Origin: Larix kaempferi | Taxonomy: Eukaryota > Streptophyta > Pinopsida > Pinales > Pinaceae | Assembly (NCBI GenBank): GCA_027924585.1 | Contig: BSBM01000592.1 | Coordinates: 2,170,001 to 2,234,000, forward strand | DNA: 64,000 nt | Direction of reading: 5' to 3' | Part shown: one piece after another, positions 24,223 through 35,383 of the stretch | How the letters are laid out: every line of letters starts with the position of its first letter | Numbering within the stretch: position 1 is the first letter of the stretch | Program-made: the position numbers and the translations under genes | Notes under the pieces: model-generated | The model's database searches: none | The model's input: the letters and a program-made list of their open reading frames with translations, nothing else | Told to the model about the DNA's origin: nothing

Positions 24223-24724
24223 TGTTAAGTTTTGACATAAATTCACTAGCAATATCACTGAAAGAAACAAAATCACAAGATAGACAAAGATTTACCCTGG
24301 GAAACCCTCATGGGGTAGAAAACCTAGCAAAGCTTTCCTCAATATAGATAATCAACCAATACAATATGTAGGACTCAAGAAAGAGCTCCTTCTCCTCCTA
24401 TGCAGACCTCTCTCTCTCCTATGCGCCAATCACAAGTGAGTGAATGACTGAAATAAGTGAGGAACAATCCTCCTCTACTTATACTCATCTCTGAACTGAC
24501 TTTTCACCCTAATGGGGCCAACCTCTCCTAAGAGATTCTAATAACCCCTAATAAACTAACTCATGGCCGACCCCACATGGGAGATCTAATAACCCTAGTT
24601 ACCACAATCCATCGGAGGAATAAACATCTCCGGATACATGATAAAGTCCCATCGGAGGAATGTAACATCTCTGGAATAATAGGATACAAAATATAATATT
24701 CTTAGAGGTTACAATATTTCAACA
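24223..24724 (-). repeat. Copia 1 3' LTR
   Basis: On the plus strand it runs from TGTTAAGTTTTGACATAA to TATTTCAACA. The minus strand reads TGTTGAAATATTG...CTTAACA. A TATA-like GTATAAGTAGAGG lies near 24,475 on the minus strand. It is followed on the plus strand by CTCCCCCTTAAC (24,725-24,736), the complement of the polypurine tract. Confidence 0.93.
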
Positions 24725-24889
24725 CTCCCCCTTAACGAGAAGGATATTATAACAAAATCTGCAGGAGCAAGGAGTCATCAAATACATAGTACATGATTCA
24801 TCTATAAATCATTGGAAGCTTTCTGTGTACAACATTAGTAACTCAAACAGTTACTGGATCATCAATATCTGGATCATCCTAATCAATAG

Positions 24890-26340
24890 CATCATCATAT
24901 CACGATCAACAGCATCGTCATCTCATGATTAGGAGCATCGTCATCTCACGATCAGCAACATCGTCATCTCATGATCAACATCATCATCATCACACGATCA
25001 ACATCATCGTCATCACACGATAAACATCATCGTCATCACACGATCAACATCATTGTCATCACACGATCAGCATCATCGTCATCACACGATCAGCATCATT
25101 GTCATCACACGATCAGCATCATCGTCATCAACTAGATCCTCTCGATCAACAACACAATATCATCAACTGGATCCTCTCGATCAACATCACAATAGCAGCA
25201 TACCCTGCAACACACATGATCTATTTTAGACACCATATCATGTCTAGGGACGATGCAGTCCACTCGTCAACTTAGACAAAGTCTAAGGACCACCTCTCGG
25301 AGGCATCTGTCTGCGGATCTGTTTAGGACTGAAGTCTAGGGATGATACAATCCTCTTGTCAATTTAGACAAAGTCTAAGGACCACCTCTCAGAGATATTA
25401 GTTTGTGGATCTATTTAGGACTGAAGTCCAGGGATGATACAATCCTCTTGTCAACTTAGACAAAGTCTAAGGACCACCTCTCGGAGACATTTTTCTGCGG
25501 ATCTATTTAGGACTGAAGTCCAGGGATGATACAATCCTCTCATTAACTTAGACAAAGTCTAAGGACCACCTCTAGGAGACATCTATATACGGATCTATTT
25601 AGGACTGAAGTCTAGGGATGATACAATCCTCTCGTTAACTTAGACAAAGTCTAAGGACCACCTCTCGGAGACATCTGTCTGTGGATCTATTTAGGACTGA
25701 AGTCCAGGGATGATACAATCCTCTCGTCAACTTAGCCAAAGTCTAAGGACCACCTCTCGGAGACATCTGTCCACGGATCTATTTAGGACTGAAGTCCAGG
25801 GATGATACAAGCCTCTCGTCAACTTAGACAAATTCTAAGGACCACCTCTCAGAGACATCTATCTATAGATCTATTTAGGACTGAAGTCCAAGGATGATAC
25901 AATCCTCTTGTTAACTTAGACAAAGTCTGAGGACCACCTCTTGGAGACATCTGTCTGTGGATCTATTTAGGACTGAATTCTAGGGATGATACAATCCTCT
26001 CATCAACTTAGACAAAGTCTAAGGATCACCTCCTGGAGACATCTATTTGTGGATCTATTTAGGACTGAAGTCCAAGGATGATACAATCCTCTCTCGTCCA
26101 CTAGGGACCATTCATCGACCTCATTGTCGAAATAGGTAATCTCACCATCGACCTTATCGTCGAAACAGGTAACCTCATTATCGATACAGGTATCCATATC
26201 ATCAATACAAGTATCCTCATCATCAATAAAAAATCCTCATCAATACATGTATCCTCATTATCAACCTCACTGTCGATAGGGGCAATCTCATCATTGATAC
26301 AGGTATCCACACTGATACCAGTATCCAAGTATCATCATCG
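24890..26340 (-). repeat. Copia 1 3' noncoding tandem-repeat region
   Basis: Between the pol stop and the 3' LTR lie stacked arrays. A 23-bp unit (CACGATCAGCATCATCGTC plus 4 bp) occupies about 24,900-25,130. A 92-bp unit, with AGGACTGAAGTC starting at 25,325, 25,417, 25,509, 25,601, 25,693, 25,785, 25,877, 25,969 and 26,061, occupies about 25,230-26,097. A decayed array of TATCGAT/GTATCC-type units occupies 26,100-26,340. The first and last have direct counterparts in copia 2. Confidence 0.9.
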
Positions 26341-26346
26341 ACCATA

Positions 26347-29300
26347 TCACTCCCTCTTTCGAGGAGGGTCCTTCTGAACTACACCAAGCTTGTCTCGGAA
26401 ATACTCAAACTTTACTCGAGACAAAGGTTTGGTCAATACATCAGCAACTTGTTCGTCAGTGCTCACATACTTGATCTTGATAGCTCCTTTCTACACCATA
26501 TCCCGTATATAGAAATATCGAATCTTTATGTGCTTTGAATTATCATGAAACACTGGATTCTATGTCATCTTGATACAACTTTGGTTGTCACACAGGATCA
26601 CAGTGGGTTCCATCTCTAAGTCAAACAGTCTCGATAATAACTTCCGAAGCCATACCGCTTCACAACTAGCAGAGAAAGCAACCATATATTTCGAATCAAC
26701 TGTGGTGAGGGCCACACTAGACTTCTTCCTGCTATACCACGAGATCATGGCAGATCCCAAACAATAACATCCTCCCGATGTACTCTTTCTGTCTGATATG
26801 CTTCCTGCCCAATCAGCATTTGTGTAGCCATACAATCTGAAGTCATGATCTCCAAGGTAATGTAGACCAAAATCTATTGTACCCTTTAGGTACCTCATCA
26901 CATGCTTTGCAGCTATCATGTGAACACATCTAGGTTTTACTAGATACTGACTCAAGGTGTTCACAGCAAAGCAGATATCTGTCCTAGTGTTCGTCAGATA
27001 CATTAGTGACCCAATAATCTGTCTGTACATAGTTACATCCACTAACTTTGATGAGTCATCTGCTAACAGCTTCAGGTTGGAATCCATGTGAGTGGCCATG
27101 GCTTTACATTCCAACATATCAAATATTTTCAAGATTTCCACAGCATACTTTCCTTGGTTGAGAAAGATTCATTCTGTGCCTTGCCATACTTCCAGACGTA
27201 GGAAGTAGTGCATCAATCCGAGATCTTTCATCTCAAACTCTAAAGAGAGCTTCTTCTTGCATTCGACAATTTGTTTCTCATTTCTAGTCAGAAATAGATC
27301 ATCCACATACAGAAACAAAATGACTGGTTCATCATTCATAACCATACAAAGCCTTCTTCAGTTTGCATACATGGGTTCTTCTGTCTTCCACCTCAAATCC
27401 TTGTGGTTGTTCTATGTACACTTCTTCTTCAATTACACCATTCAGGAAGGCTATCTTCACATCCATGTGGTGTAATTTCCACTTCATCATGGATGCAAGT
27501 GCCATGATGGTTCTAATGGAAGTGTACCGTGAAACTGGTGCAAATGTCTCTTCATAGTCAATTCCCTCTTTCTGAGAGAATCCTCTAGCTACAAACCTTG
27601 CCTTATACTTTTCAATACTGCCATTCGCAGCATGCTTTACCTTGTATATCCATTTGGAGGATACCACACTCTTGTCCTTTGGTTTGGGAACTATATCCCA
27701 AACATCATTCTTCATTATTGACTGATACTCCTCCGTCATTGATTCTACCCATTCTTTCTTATGAACTACCTCTTCATAACTAGTAGGTTCTTGATCTACA
27801 AGATCACACATCAAAGCCACATAGTTGGAGAATGGCTTTGGTTTCTTGCTCACTCTAGTGGAGCCTTCTGGAGCTCCATACTTTTCAAATCATAGTATAA
27901 TGTCTCTAGCCCATGCTGGCTTTCTTTTTCTTGAAATGTTTGTAATGAGGGGTTCTTATGGTTCTAACATATCATGGTCTTCAGGTGTTTCATCTTCAGG
28001 AGATTGTACAACTTTTGCAATTCTAGGAGGTACGTCTTCTTCATATACTTCTTCATGCTGGCACTTCCTAGACTTCTTCAGAGCTGCTTCTTCATCAAAT
28101 GTTACATCACTACTAATTTCCATATGATGGAATCGTGGGATGTAAATCCTGAATGCTTTGGATGTTTCACAATACCCAACAAATATTCCCTTCTTCCCAG
28201 AAGGGTCCAACTTAGTTCTCTTTTCTTTAGGTATGTGAATATACACAGGACACCCAAATATCTTGAGGTGACTTACCTCAGGATTCTTTCTTGTGGAGAC
28301 TTCTTCTAGAGTCTTGAATTCAAGGGCATTGTGAGATAGTCTATTTTGCACATAGACTGCTGTCCTGGATGCTTCAGCCCATAAGTACATAGGTAGGTCT
28401 TGATCATGTAACATTGTCTTTACTGCTTCCATGATGCTCCTATTCTTTCTTTCCGCAACACCATTTTGGTGAGGATTGTAGGGAGTGGTTAGTTCCCTCT
28501 TGATTCCAGCTTCTTTGCAAAAGGCTTCAAAATATTTTGAAGTATACTCTCCACCATTATCAGTCCTGAGTATTTTAATCTTCTTTTCTAAAAGGTTCTC
28601 TATCAAGGCTTTGAATTCCTTGAATCTTCCAAAGACTTCATTTTTTCTTTTCGGGAAATATATCCAAGTCTTTCTTGAATAGTCATCAATGAAAGTTAGG
28701 TAGTATTCATATCCACTCAAGGATGTGGTGGGCATGGGACCACATACATCTGAATGGATCAATTCCAAAGTACTTTTAGTCTTTGTTTCACTCTTTGGAA
28801 AAGGATTCTTGATATTTTTCCCTTTTTCCCAACAATTTCAATTGCCTTCATGTTCAATCTTTAGATCCGGTAGTCCTACAAATACTTTGCTCACATGAGG
28901 TAGTGCTTTGTAATTAATGTGAGCAAGCCTTCTATGCCGTAGCTCACTTGGACTAGTGGCTTCATGAATAAGGGTAGCTTCTTGAATGACCCTTCAGTTT
29001 GTATAGACCTCCTTCCTCTTCACCAATGACAATTGCATCCTTAATATATTTACCTTTGGACCACATGAGTACTTTTCCATCAATGAATGCAACCCTATAA
29101 CCTTTCTTATCCAATGCTGAGATGGAAAGCAAGTTCTTCTTCAATCTTGGTACATACAATACTTCCTTCATCTTCATGGGGGCTCCAGAATCAAGCTTGT
29201 AGTTTGCTTCACCAACTCCCTTGATGGGATATTGATACTCATCTCCTAATGATACTGTCTGTGGAGAGGTCTTCTCTTCCAATTTTGAAAGGGTTTTATT

Positions 29301-30340
29301 TTGTCCAGTCATGTGCTTTGAGGCACCACTATCAATAAACCATGTATCTTCTCTAGGTGTTATAGATCCAGAGAGTGAAGAGAATATAACATACTCTTCT
29401 GCATCTTCTTCTTCTTCTCTTCGAGATCTTTTCTTGTAAGGCCTTTCTTCCTCTTCTTCTTCTCTTCTATATCTTTTCTTGTAAGGACTTTCTTCCTCTT
29501 CTTCTTCTTCACTATCATTTTTTGCAAGATGTGCTTGATGTCTTTTATGGTGAAGATCTTTCTTCTTCTTTGAAGGACAATGTCTAGCAATGTGTCCTAT
29601 TTTGTGACAATTGAAACATTGGAAAGAAGAGTGTTTTCTTCCTCTTTTCTTTTGAAATCTTTGTGGAGATTGAGATTCCTTGTGACTATCCTTCTTGAAG
29701 TAGCCTTGATTCCTTCTTCTCTTGGTGTGTGTGGCCAAGGCTTGGTCATCTTCTTTGAGAAGGGATTCTCTATTGGCAACCCTAGCTTCTTCTTGAATGC
29801 AATCCTCCCATACCACATCAAACTTCATACTTTCTTTTCTGGCACACATAGTTTGGATGAATGACTCCCAAGGTCTAGTGAGACCATTTAGAGCAGTCAT
29901 GACTAGTTCATCTTTATCAAGGGTATCTCCAATAGCATCTAGTTGTTCCTTGAACTGGGAAACCCTTGAGAAATAGTCTTGAATAGATTCTCCTTTATTC
30001 ATCTTGGTGCTTTTTAATTGAGCTCTCAGGTTCATCTTCCTATTGATGTTCTTTCCCTCATACATTCTGGAAAGGGAATCATACATTTCCTTTGGAGTCT
30101 TCTTGGATGCCACTTGGGGAATCAAGTGGTCTTTTATAGAATCAACAATGATTCTCTTTTCCCTAATCAAGTCCTTCCAATACTTCTCTTTGGATTCATC
30201 TTCTTCAGGTTCTGCAATCTCATCTTTGATATATATTGGGCAAGATCATTCTCTTCAAGAATGAGACCAACCCTATATTTCCATTCCCATAAATTCTCTA
30301 TACCCTCTAGCTTGTCTTCAAGCTTAGTGCTTGGAGCCAT
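26347..30340 (-). pseudogene. Copia 1 gag-pol polyprotein remnant
   Basis: Gag starts at MAPSTKLEDKLEG (30,340). A zinc knuckle CFNCHKIGHIARHC (about 29,580) precedes the aspartic protease WFIDSGASKHMTG (about 29,320). Integrase carries HSDVCGP (28,745), RTDNGGEYTSK and NGVAERKN. RT begins WIYKVKHA (27,640) and stops abruptly at KKALYG (27,340). RNase H spans 27,141-26,560, with ADWAGSISDRKSTSGG and a late CDNQSCIKM. The polyprotein ends PPRKRE at 26,347. Frame changes occur near 30,170, 28,780-28,960 and 27,340. Compared with copia 2, about 100 bp containing the end of RT palm motif sequence is deleted at 27,340. The integrase zinc motif also has a stop at its first distal cysteine. Confidence 0.93.
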
Positions 30341-30806
30341 CTTATTCAGGGGGTCATAGAGATTGAAGTTTCTCAAGAGATAGAATAACACTTACCAGGA
30401 GATGTGCTTGATTGAGTTGAGAGATCTGGTGTGTTCTGCTTCTGGAAAATTCAACTTTTCACCTTCCGAATCTGCAATAGAATTTCTGGTTTACTGGTCT
30501 TGTCTTTTCCAGATTTCTGGTGCACAAGTTCGTAGCCTTTCTAGTTCACTGGTGCACAGGTGCGCAACTTTTCTGGTTCTCTGGTTCTTTGGTTTTCTGC
30601 ACTTTTGGTCAAACTAGGGTTTTACTTTCCCGAAGTTATATCCAACCAAAAATCTCAATCCAGGGCTCAAAACTTCGATTTTTAGGAGGGCTATCCAACC
30701 ATGCAATCATAATTCAAAAATTCCAACTTTCTGCAGAAACCCTAATTTTCACTGGAGGAGGAGAGAGAGGTATTTTCACCTTGTGAAAGATGTCCTATTC
30801 AGGCTA

Positions 30807-30818
30807 GCTCTGATACCA
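30807..30818 (-). other. Copia 1 primer binding site (initiator Met tRNA)
   Basis: The minus strand reads TGGTATCAGAGC directly after the 5' LTR end. This is the complement of the 3' end of plant initiator methionine tRNA, standard for plant copia elements. Confidence 0.92.
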
Positions 30819-31306
30819 TGTTAATTTTTGACATAAATTCACTAGCAAGATCACTGAAAGAAACATAATCACAAGATAGACAAAGATTTACCCTGGGAAA
30901 CCCTCATGGGGTAGAAAACCTATATAGATAATCAACCAATACAAGATGTAGGACTCAAGCAAGAGCTCCTTCTCCTCCTATGCAGACATCTATCTCTCTC
31001 CTATGCTCCAATCACAAGTGAGTGAATGAATGAGATAAGTGAGGAACAAGCCTCCTCTACTTATACTCATCTCCGAACTGACTTTTCACCCTAATGGGGC
31101 CGACCTCTCCTAAGAGAGTCTAATAACCCCTAATAAACTAACTTAGGGCCGACCCCACATGGGAGATCTAATAACCCTAGTTACCACAATCCATCGGAGG
31201 AATAAACATCTCCGGATACATGATAAAGTCCCGTCGGAGGAATGTAACATCTCCAGAATAATAGGATACAAAATATAAGATCCTTAGAGGTTACGATATT
31301 TCAACA
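30819..31306 (-). repeat. Copia 1 5' LTR
   Basis: Runs from TGTTAATTTTTGACATAA to ATATTTCAACA on the plus strand, 488 bp. It is clearly similar to 24,223-24,724 apart from a short deletion near 30,920 and scattered substitutions. Confidence 0.93.
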
Positions 31307-31311
31307 ATATC

Positions 31312-32302
31312 CATTCAATAGTAACAATAAATGCACTGTAGCTAGTGCTTAATGCCTACAGGGATATGAACCATTGGATTAACTATAAGTAGTGGCAATA
31401 AATGCATTGCTATGGTCCAAGGGTTGATATCCCCACTGTTAAGAAACAGGAAAAAAAATACTACTTGCTGAAAAAAGAATCAAAGTTTTACATAGTTTTT
31501 GACATCACTATTTCTCATTGTTTTCATGTAAAGACAGACCTATCAGATGCTATTCTGCAAATATTTTAGTCTCAAAACTGCTTACAAAACACTATACCAC
31601 CAGTGATCAAAATAGATTAAATACTGTACAATGCTAAAAAGAGACAGAGCTAACTTTAGTAAAAATTGATGGTCCCAGCATTGACAATCTGGCCATTTTG
31701 TTCGTTCTTCACAAAAGAGCATCCTTTCTTCCATAACCATTTATTTTTTTGGGTGTTTAGATGTCTATAAATGTACTTAAAAGTAACTCTTATTAGCCGG
31801 TCCACCATCCCTTTTATGTTTGAAAACCAGTGATATAGCAATATATTTCATTGCTTTGCTTTACTTATTGCTGATGCTTATTGTCTACAGGGTGCACCAT
31901 TGAATTAATCAACAAAAATGAATTGTGGGATGCTTATTGAACACAGTAAAGTGGTGCTCACGTATGATTAGAATTTTCCATTATGCCTTTCATATCTAAT
32001 TTTGTTGTTATTTTGCCTTCCAATTCCATTTTGCTGTTGGCATTAAGTAGATTTTGGTGTTAATGCTAAGAATTATTTTAATTTCAGTCTTATCGATATG
32101 GCATTCAAGAAAGTTTCTTTACGAAAAAAAATTAAAATAGCAGCTTATAAATTTATCATACATTTACATATAGGTATATTGAAATCCATGTGTATAAATA
32201 TGTAAAGTTTTTTGCAGAAGCTATTAAGGAATTACTTAATAAGGGTATTCAATGTTTTGTGGAGGTTACAGATTGATTTTTTTTCCAAATAAAAAGAAAT
32301 AG
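31312..32302. other. Unannotated AT-rich interval
   Basis: Short ORFs only. A copy of CCAAGGGTTGATATCC near 31,415 repeats the sequence around the copia 1 target site (24,210), so the target was part of a short local repeat. Confidence 0.4.
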
Positions 32303-33420
32303 AAATGGAGAGAGGAGTCATTGTAACACACATAAAAGAAAATCTATTACAATACAATATCTTTACAATACATGATGCTTCTAATATATAAAGTTTATAG
32401 ATCTAATCTATTCTAAAGATAGATAAGAGAGGTTGAGATAATATCTCAACCACACACCAAACTAGGGAGAGAATCTCTCTCACATCCAACACATCATCAA
32501 GAGATAAACATTATCTCTAACACACCCCCTTAATGTTGATCTCGAATCTGCTTTTAGAATGGACTTGGTCTTCATGATGCTTTCATCACTTTGAACTTCT
32601 TATGTACCTTTCTATGCATAAAATAGATTATTGACGTCCATACAAAAATCAAACCATCTACTAGAATACATGGGTGCTCAGCCGCTATAACCGCCGGTTT
32701 TGTAGGAATACTTTTCAGCTACATGGTTCATCAATGTTAAATATAACTTGGTCCTTCATACTATTAGAATCTTCCATCTCAACTTTCCCTTTAATCACAT
32801 AAAGTTAGCATACTACTACACTAATCACAATCATTCCCGTAGCTCTCATAGTGGTTAATTCCATAGCTTGATCCAAATGGAGAGATGAGTCATTGTAACA
32901 CAAAGAAAATCAAATCTATTACGATACAATATCTTTACAATACATGATGCCTCTAATATATAGAGTTTATTATATCTAAGTTATTCTAAATATAGCTAAG
33001 AGAGGTTGAGATAATATCTCAACCACACACCAAACTAGGGAGAGAATCTCTCTCATATCCAACACGTCATCAAGAGATAAACATTATCTCTAACACACCC
33101 CCTTAATGTTTATCTCGAATCTGCTTGTAGAATGGACTTGGTCTTCATGAAGCTTTCATCACTTTGAACTTCTCTTGTACCTTTCTATGCATAAAATAGA
33201 TTATTGATGTCCATATAAAAAGCAAACCATCTACCAGAATACATGGGTGCTCAGCCGATGCAACCGTCACTTTTGTAGGAATACTTTTCAGCTACATGGT
33301 TCATCATTGTTAAATATAACTTGGTCCTTCATACTCTGAGAATCTTCTATCTCAAATTTGCCTTTAATCACATCAAGCTAGCTTAAGAGTGTACACCAAT
33401 CACTCCCGTAGCTCTCAAAG
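32303..33420 (-). repeat. Duplicated copia LTR/3'-end fragment (two ~570-bp copies)
   Basis: Copies start near 32,303 and 32,875 (AAATGGAGAGA...GAGTCATTGTAACAC) and run in parallel to the block CCCGTAGCTCTCA near 32,840 and 33,410. On the minus strand each contains TTAAGGGGG followed by TGTGTTAGAGATAATG, which looks like a polypurine tract and the start of a 3' LTR of another copia family. No coding domain was identified. The copies differ by scattered substitutions and small indels. Confidence 0.7.
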
Positions 33421-33710
33421 TGGTCTATGTATAAGAGGGATAACACTATGCGATTCCGCACCACAACATGTATGCCTGAACATATGGAACACGTCTTAAA
33501 ACAAACCTAGGAAATTAGCTTGCATGGCTAATCTTTATAACTTGGACCAAAACTCTTCTAAGGTGTCCGGTACAACTGAACATGCATGCCATGGGTTAGC
33601 AAAACCAAGGGCCATTAACTAATGACTTGTGGTTTTGGTAACCCAAGGGAAATTTTCCCATGGTAGTAAAATAATAATTTGGACATAGAAACAAAATAAT
33701 AAATATAATA

Positions 33711-33831
33711 CATGACATCAAATACCATGGGAAAATTTGCCATGGTTTACCAAAACCATGGGCCATTAGTGATTAATGACCCATGGTTTTGGTAACCCAT
33801 GGTAAATTTTCCCATGGTATTTGATGTCATG
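33711..33831. repeat. Near-perfect foldback palindrome, 121 bp
   Basis: The left arm starts CATGACATCAAATACCATGG and the right arm ends with its complement, TTGATGTCATG. Only a few bases around 33,768-33,772 form the loop. A diverged second inverted pair with the same CCATGG core lies just upstream (33,585-33,665). Confidence 0.9.
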
Positions 33832-33960
33832 AAATTTATTTATGACTTTTTTCTATATCCAAAAATTTAAAGGTCAATATCCCCACCCAAATAGGTGTTA
33901 ATAGAGTAAATAAAATAAGAATAAAAATATAACTATTAGAAAAATAACAGTAATTAGAAA

Positions 33961-34480
33961 AATAACATTCTTTTGCCATAACTTATAATCTTTTATGTCG
34001 ACAAATTAAAAATAAAAAAATAAAAAATAATTTTTTTAATATAACTTTTATGTTTTTATGTTGACAAAACCTTCGATCAAGCTATTAGCTCAATGGATAA
34101 TAGCTCGAAGGGTTTTGTCAACATAAAAATATAAAAGTTACATTAAAAAATTATTTTTAATTTTTAATTTTTAATTTGTCAACATAAAAGATTATAAGTT
34201 ATGGTAAAAGAATGTTATTTTGCTAATTACTATTAATTTTCTAATAACTATAAATTTTCTAATAACTATTGAGAAAATCTTGATTGAGTACTTATTTAAA
34301 CCTTTGATCTATTAGCTCAATAGATAATAGCTTAAAGGGTTTTGTCAACATAAAAATAAAAAAGTTATATTAAAAAAATATTTTTTATTTTTTATTTTTA
34401 ATTTGTCAACATAAAAGATTATAAGTTATGGTAAAAGAATGTTATTTTGCTAATTACGGTTATTTTTCTAATAACTATTG
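33961..34480. repeat. AT-rich inverted repeat plus a third direct copy
   Basis: 33,961-34,075 (AATAACATTCTTTTGCC...TTGACAAAACC) is repeated in inverted orientation at 34,106-34,220 around a ~30-bp spacer. A third copy in the same orientation as the second follows at about 34,336-34,470. The spacer motif TATTAGCTCAATGGATAATAG is itself near-palindromic. Confidence 0.85.
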
Positions 34481-35383
34481 AGAAAATCTTGATTGAGTAC
34501 TTATTTAAACCCTTGATTAGGCTTTTGAAAACTCAATTAAGACCTTAAATAAATCTCTATCGACCTCACATTTTAGAAAATTCATAGTCGCATCTTCCCA
34601 AAAAGTGTTACCCATATCATGGGAGCACCTTATAATCTATTCCAAATAGGTAATGAATATCACCCTTGTCCAACAATATTTCACAATACAAATTTTACAT
34701 TACACATGTCCAACCATATTTCACAATACGGATTTCACATACTTCAATCCAATTTATGTCTAATTTTCTCCACCAAGATTCCAAGGAAAGGACAAAGGAA
34801 ATACCTTAATGTGAATGTGTCTTTTTATAAATAATTTGGTCAAATCAATGAAGATTATGCATAAATAACACTATTCATGAGTTATGGTTAGAACTTGCTC
34901 ATTATTCTATTAATATTATTTATATTGTCAAATATTAATGAATGATTATAAGAATAGTCTTTACTACTTGGTGCCCTGTCCATACAAAAAGTTCATAATT
35001 TTCCCTCGACCTTCTAATTATTAAAAATTAATTGATGCATAATGGTCATAATCTTATGATTTTTGTTCTTTTGGGTGATGTCTTTTGTTACTATGCCCAA
35101 ACCAATGTTGATAAACATATTCAAAAAATAACAATCTTAACAATGTAACATTGATTTTATGCACATGACATGAAAATTGTTTCCTTATTGAAATTTTGTT
35201 TAAGAATGTTGACAACTCCATAATGTGTGTTTGTGTTATTACTAGTATAGATCCATCTCAATTCTAGCTCTATCAAGCACCGAGAGGCATCAAATACCTT
35301 GAGGTACAAACCCCTTTTAGAATCCTAAATTTGTGGAAAGGTTTGCACCTCAAGGGATTTGATCCCTCTCAATGCTTGAAAGA
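34481..35383. other. Unannotated AT-rich interval
   Basis: No gene or repeat recognised apart from short inverted TTGAGGTACAAACC/GGTTTGCACCTCAAGG segments near 35,300-35,355. Confidence 0.4.

Larger units (their letters stand above)
24218..31311 (-). mobile_element. Full-length Ty1/copia retrotransposon 1 (24,223-31,306), TSD ATATC
   Basis: The element is flanked by a perfect 5-bp repeat, ATATC at 24,218-24,222 and 31,307-31,311. It reads on the minus strand: 5' LTR at 30,819-31,306, initiator-Met primer site at 30,807-30,818, gag-pol remnant 30,340 to 26,347, tandem-repeat 3' region 26,340 to 24,890, polypurine tract, and 3' LTR at 24,223-24,724. The LTRs differ in length (488 and 502 bp) by a visible ~16-bp gap plus substitutions, so the insertion is older than copia 2. 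It belongs to the same family as the element at 56,061-63,919. Confidence 0.95.

Noticed and set aside
24900-25130. CRISPR-like array of 23-bp direct repeats
   Set aside because: Repeats are contiguous with no spacers, in a plant retrotransposon 3' region.
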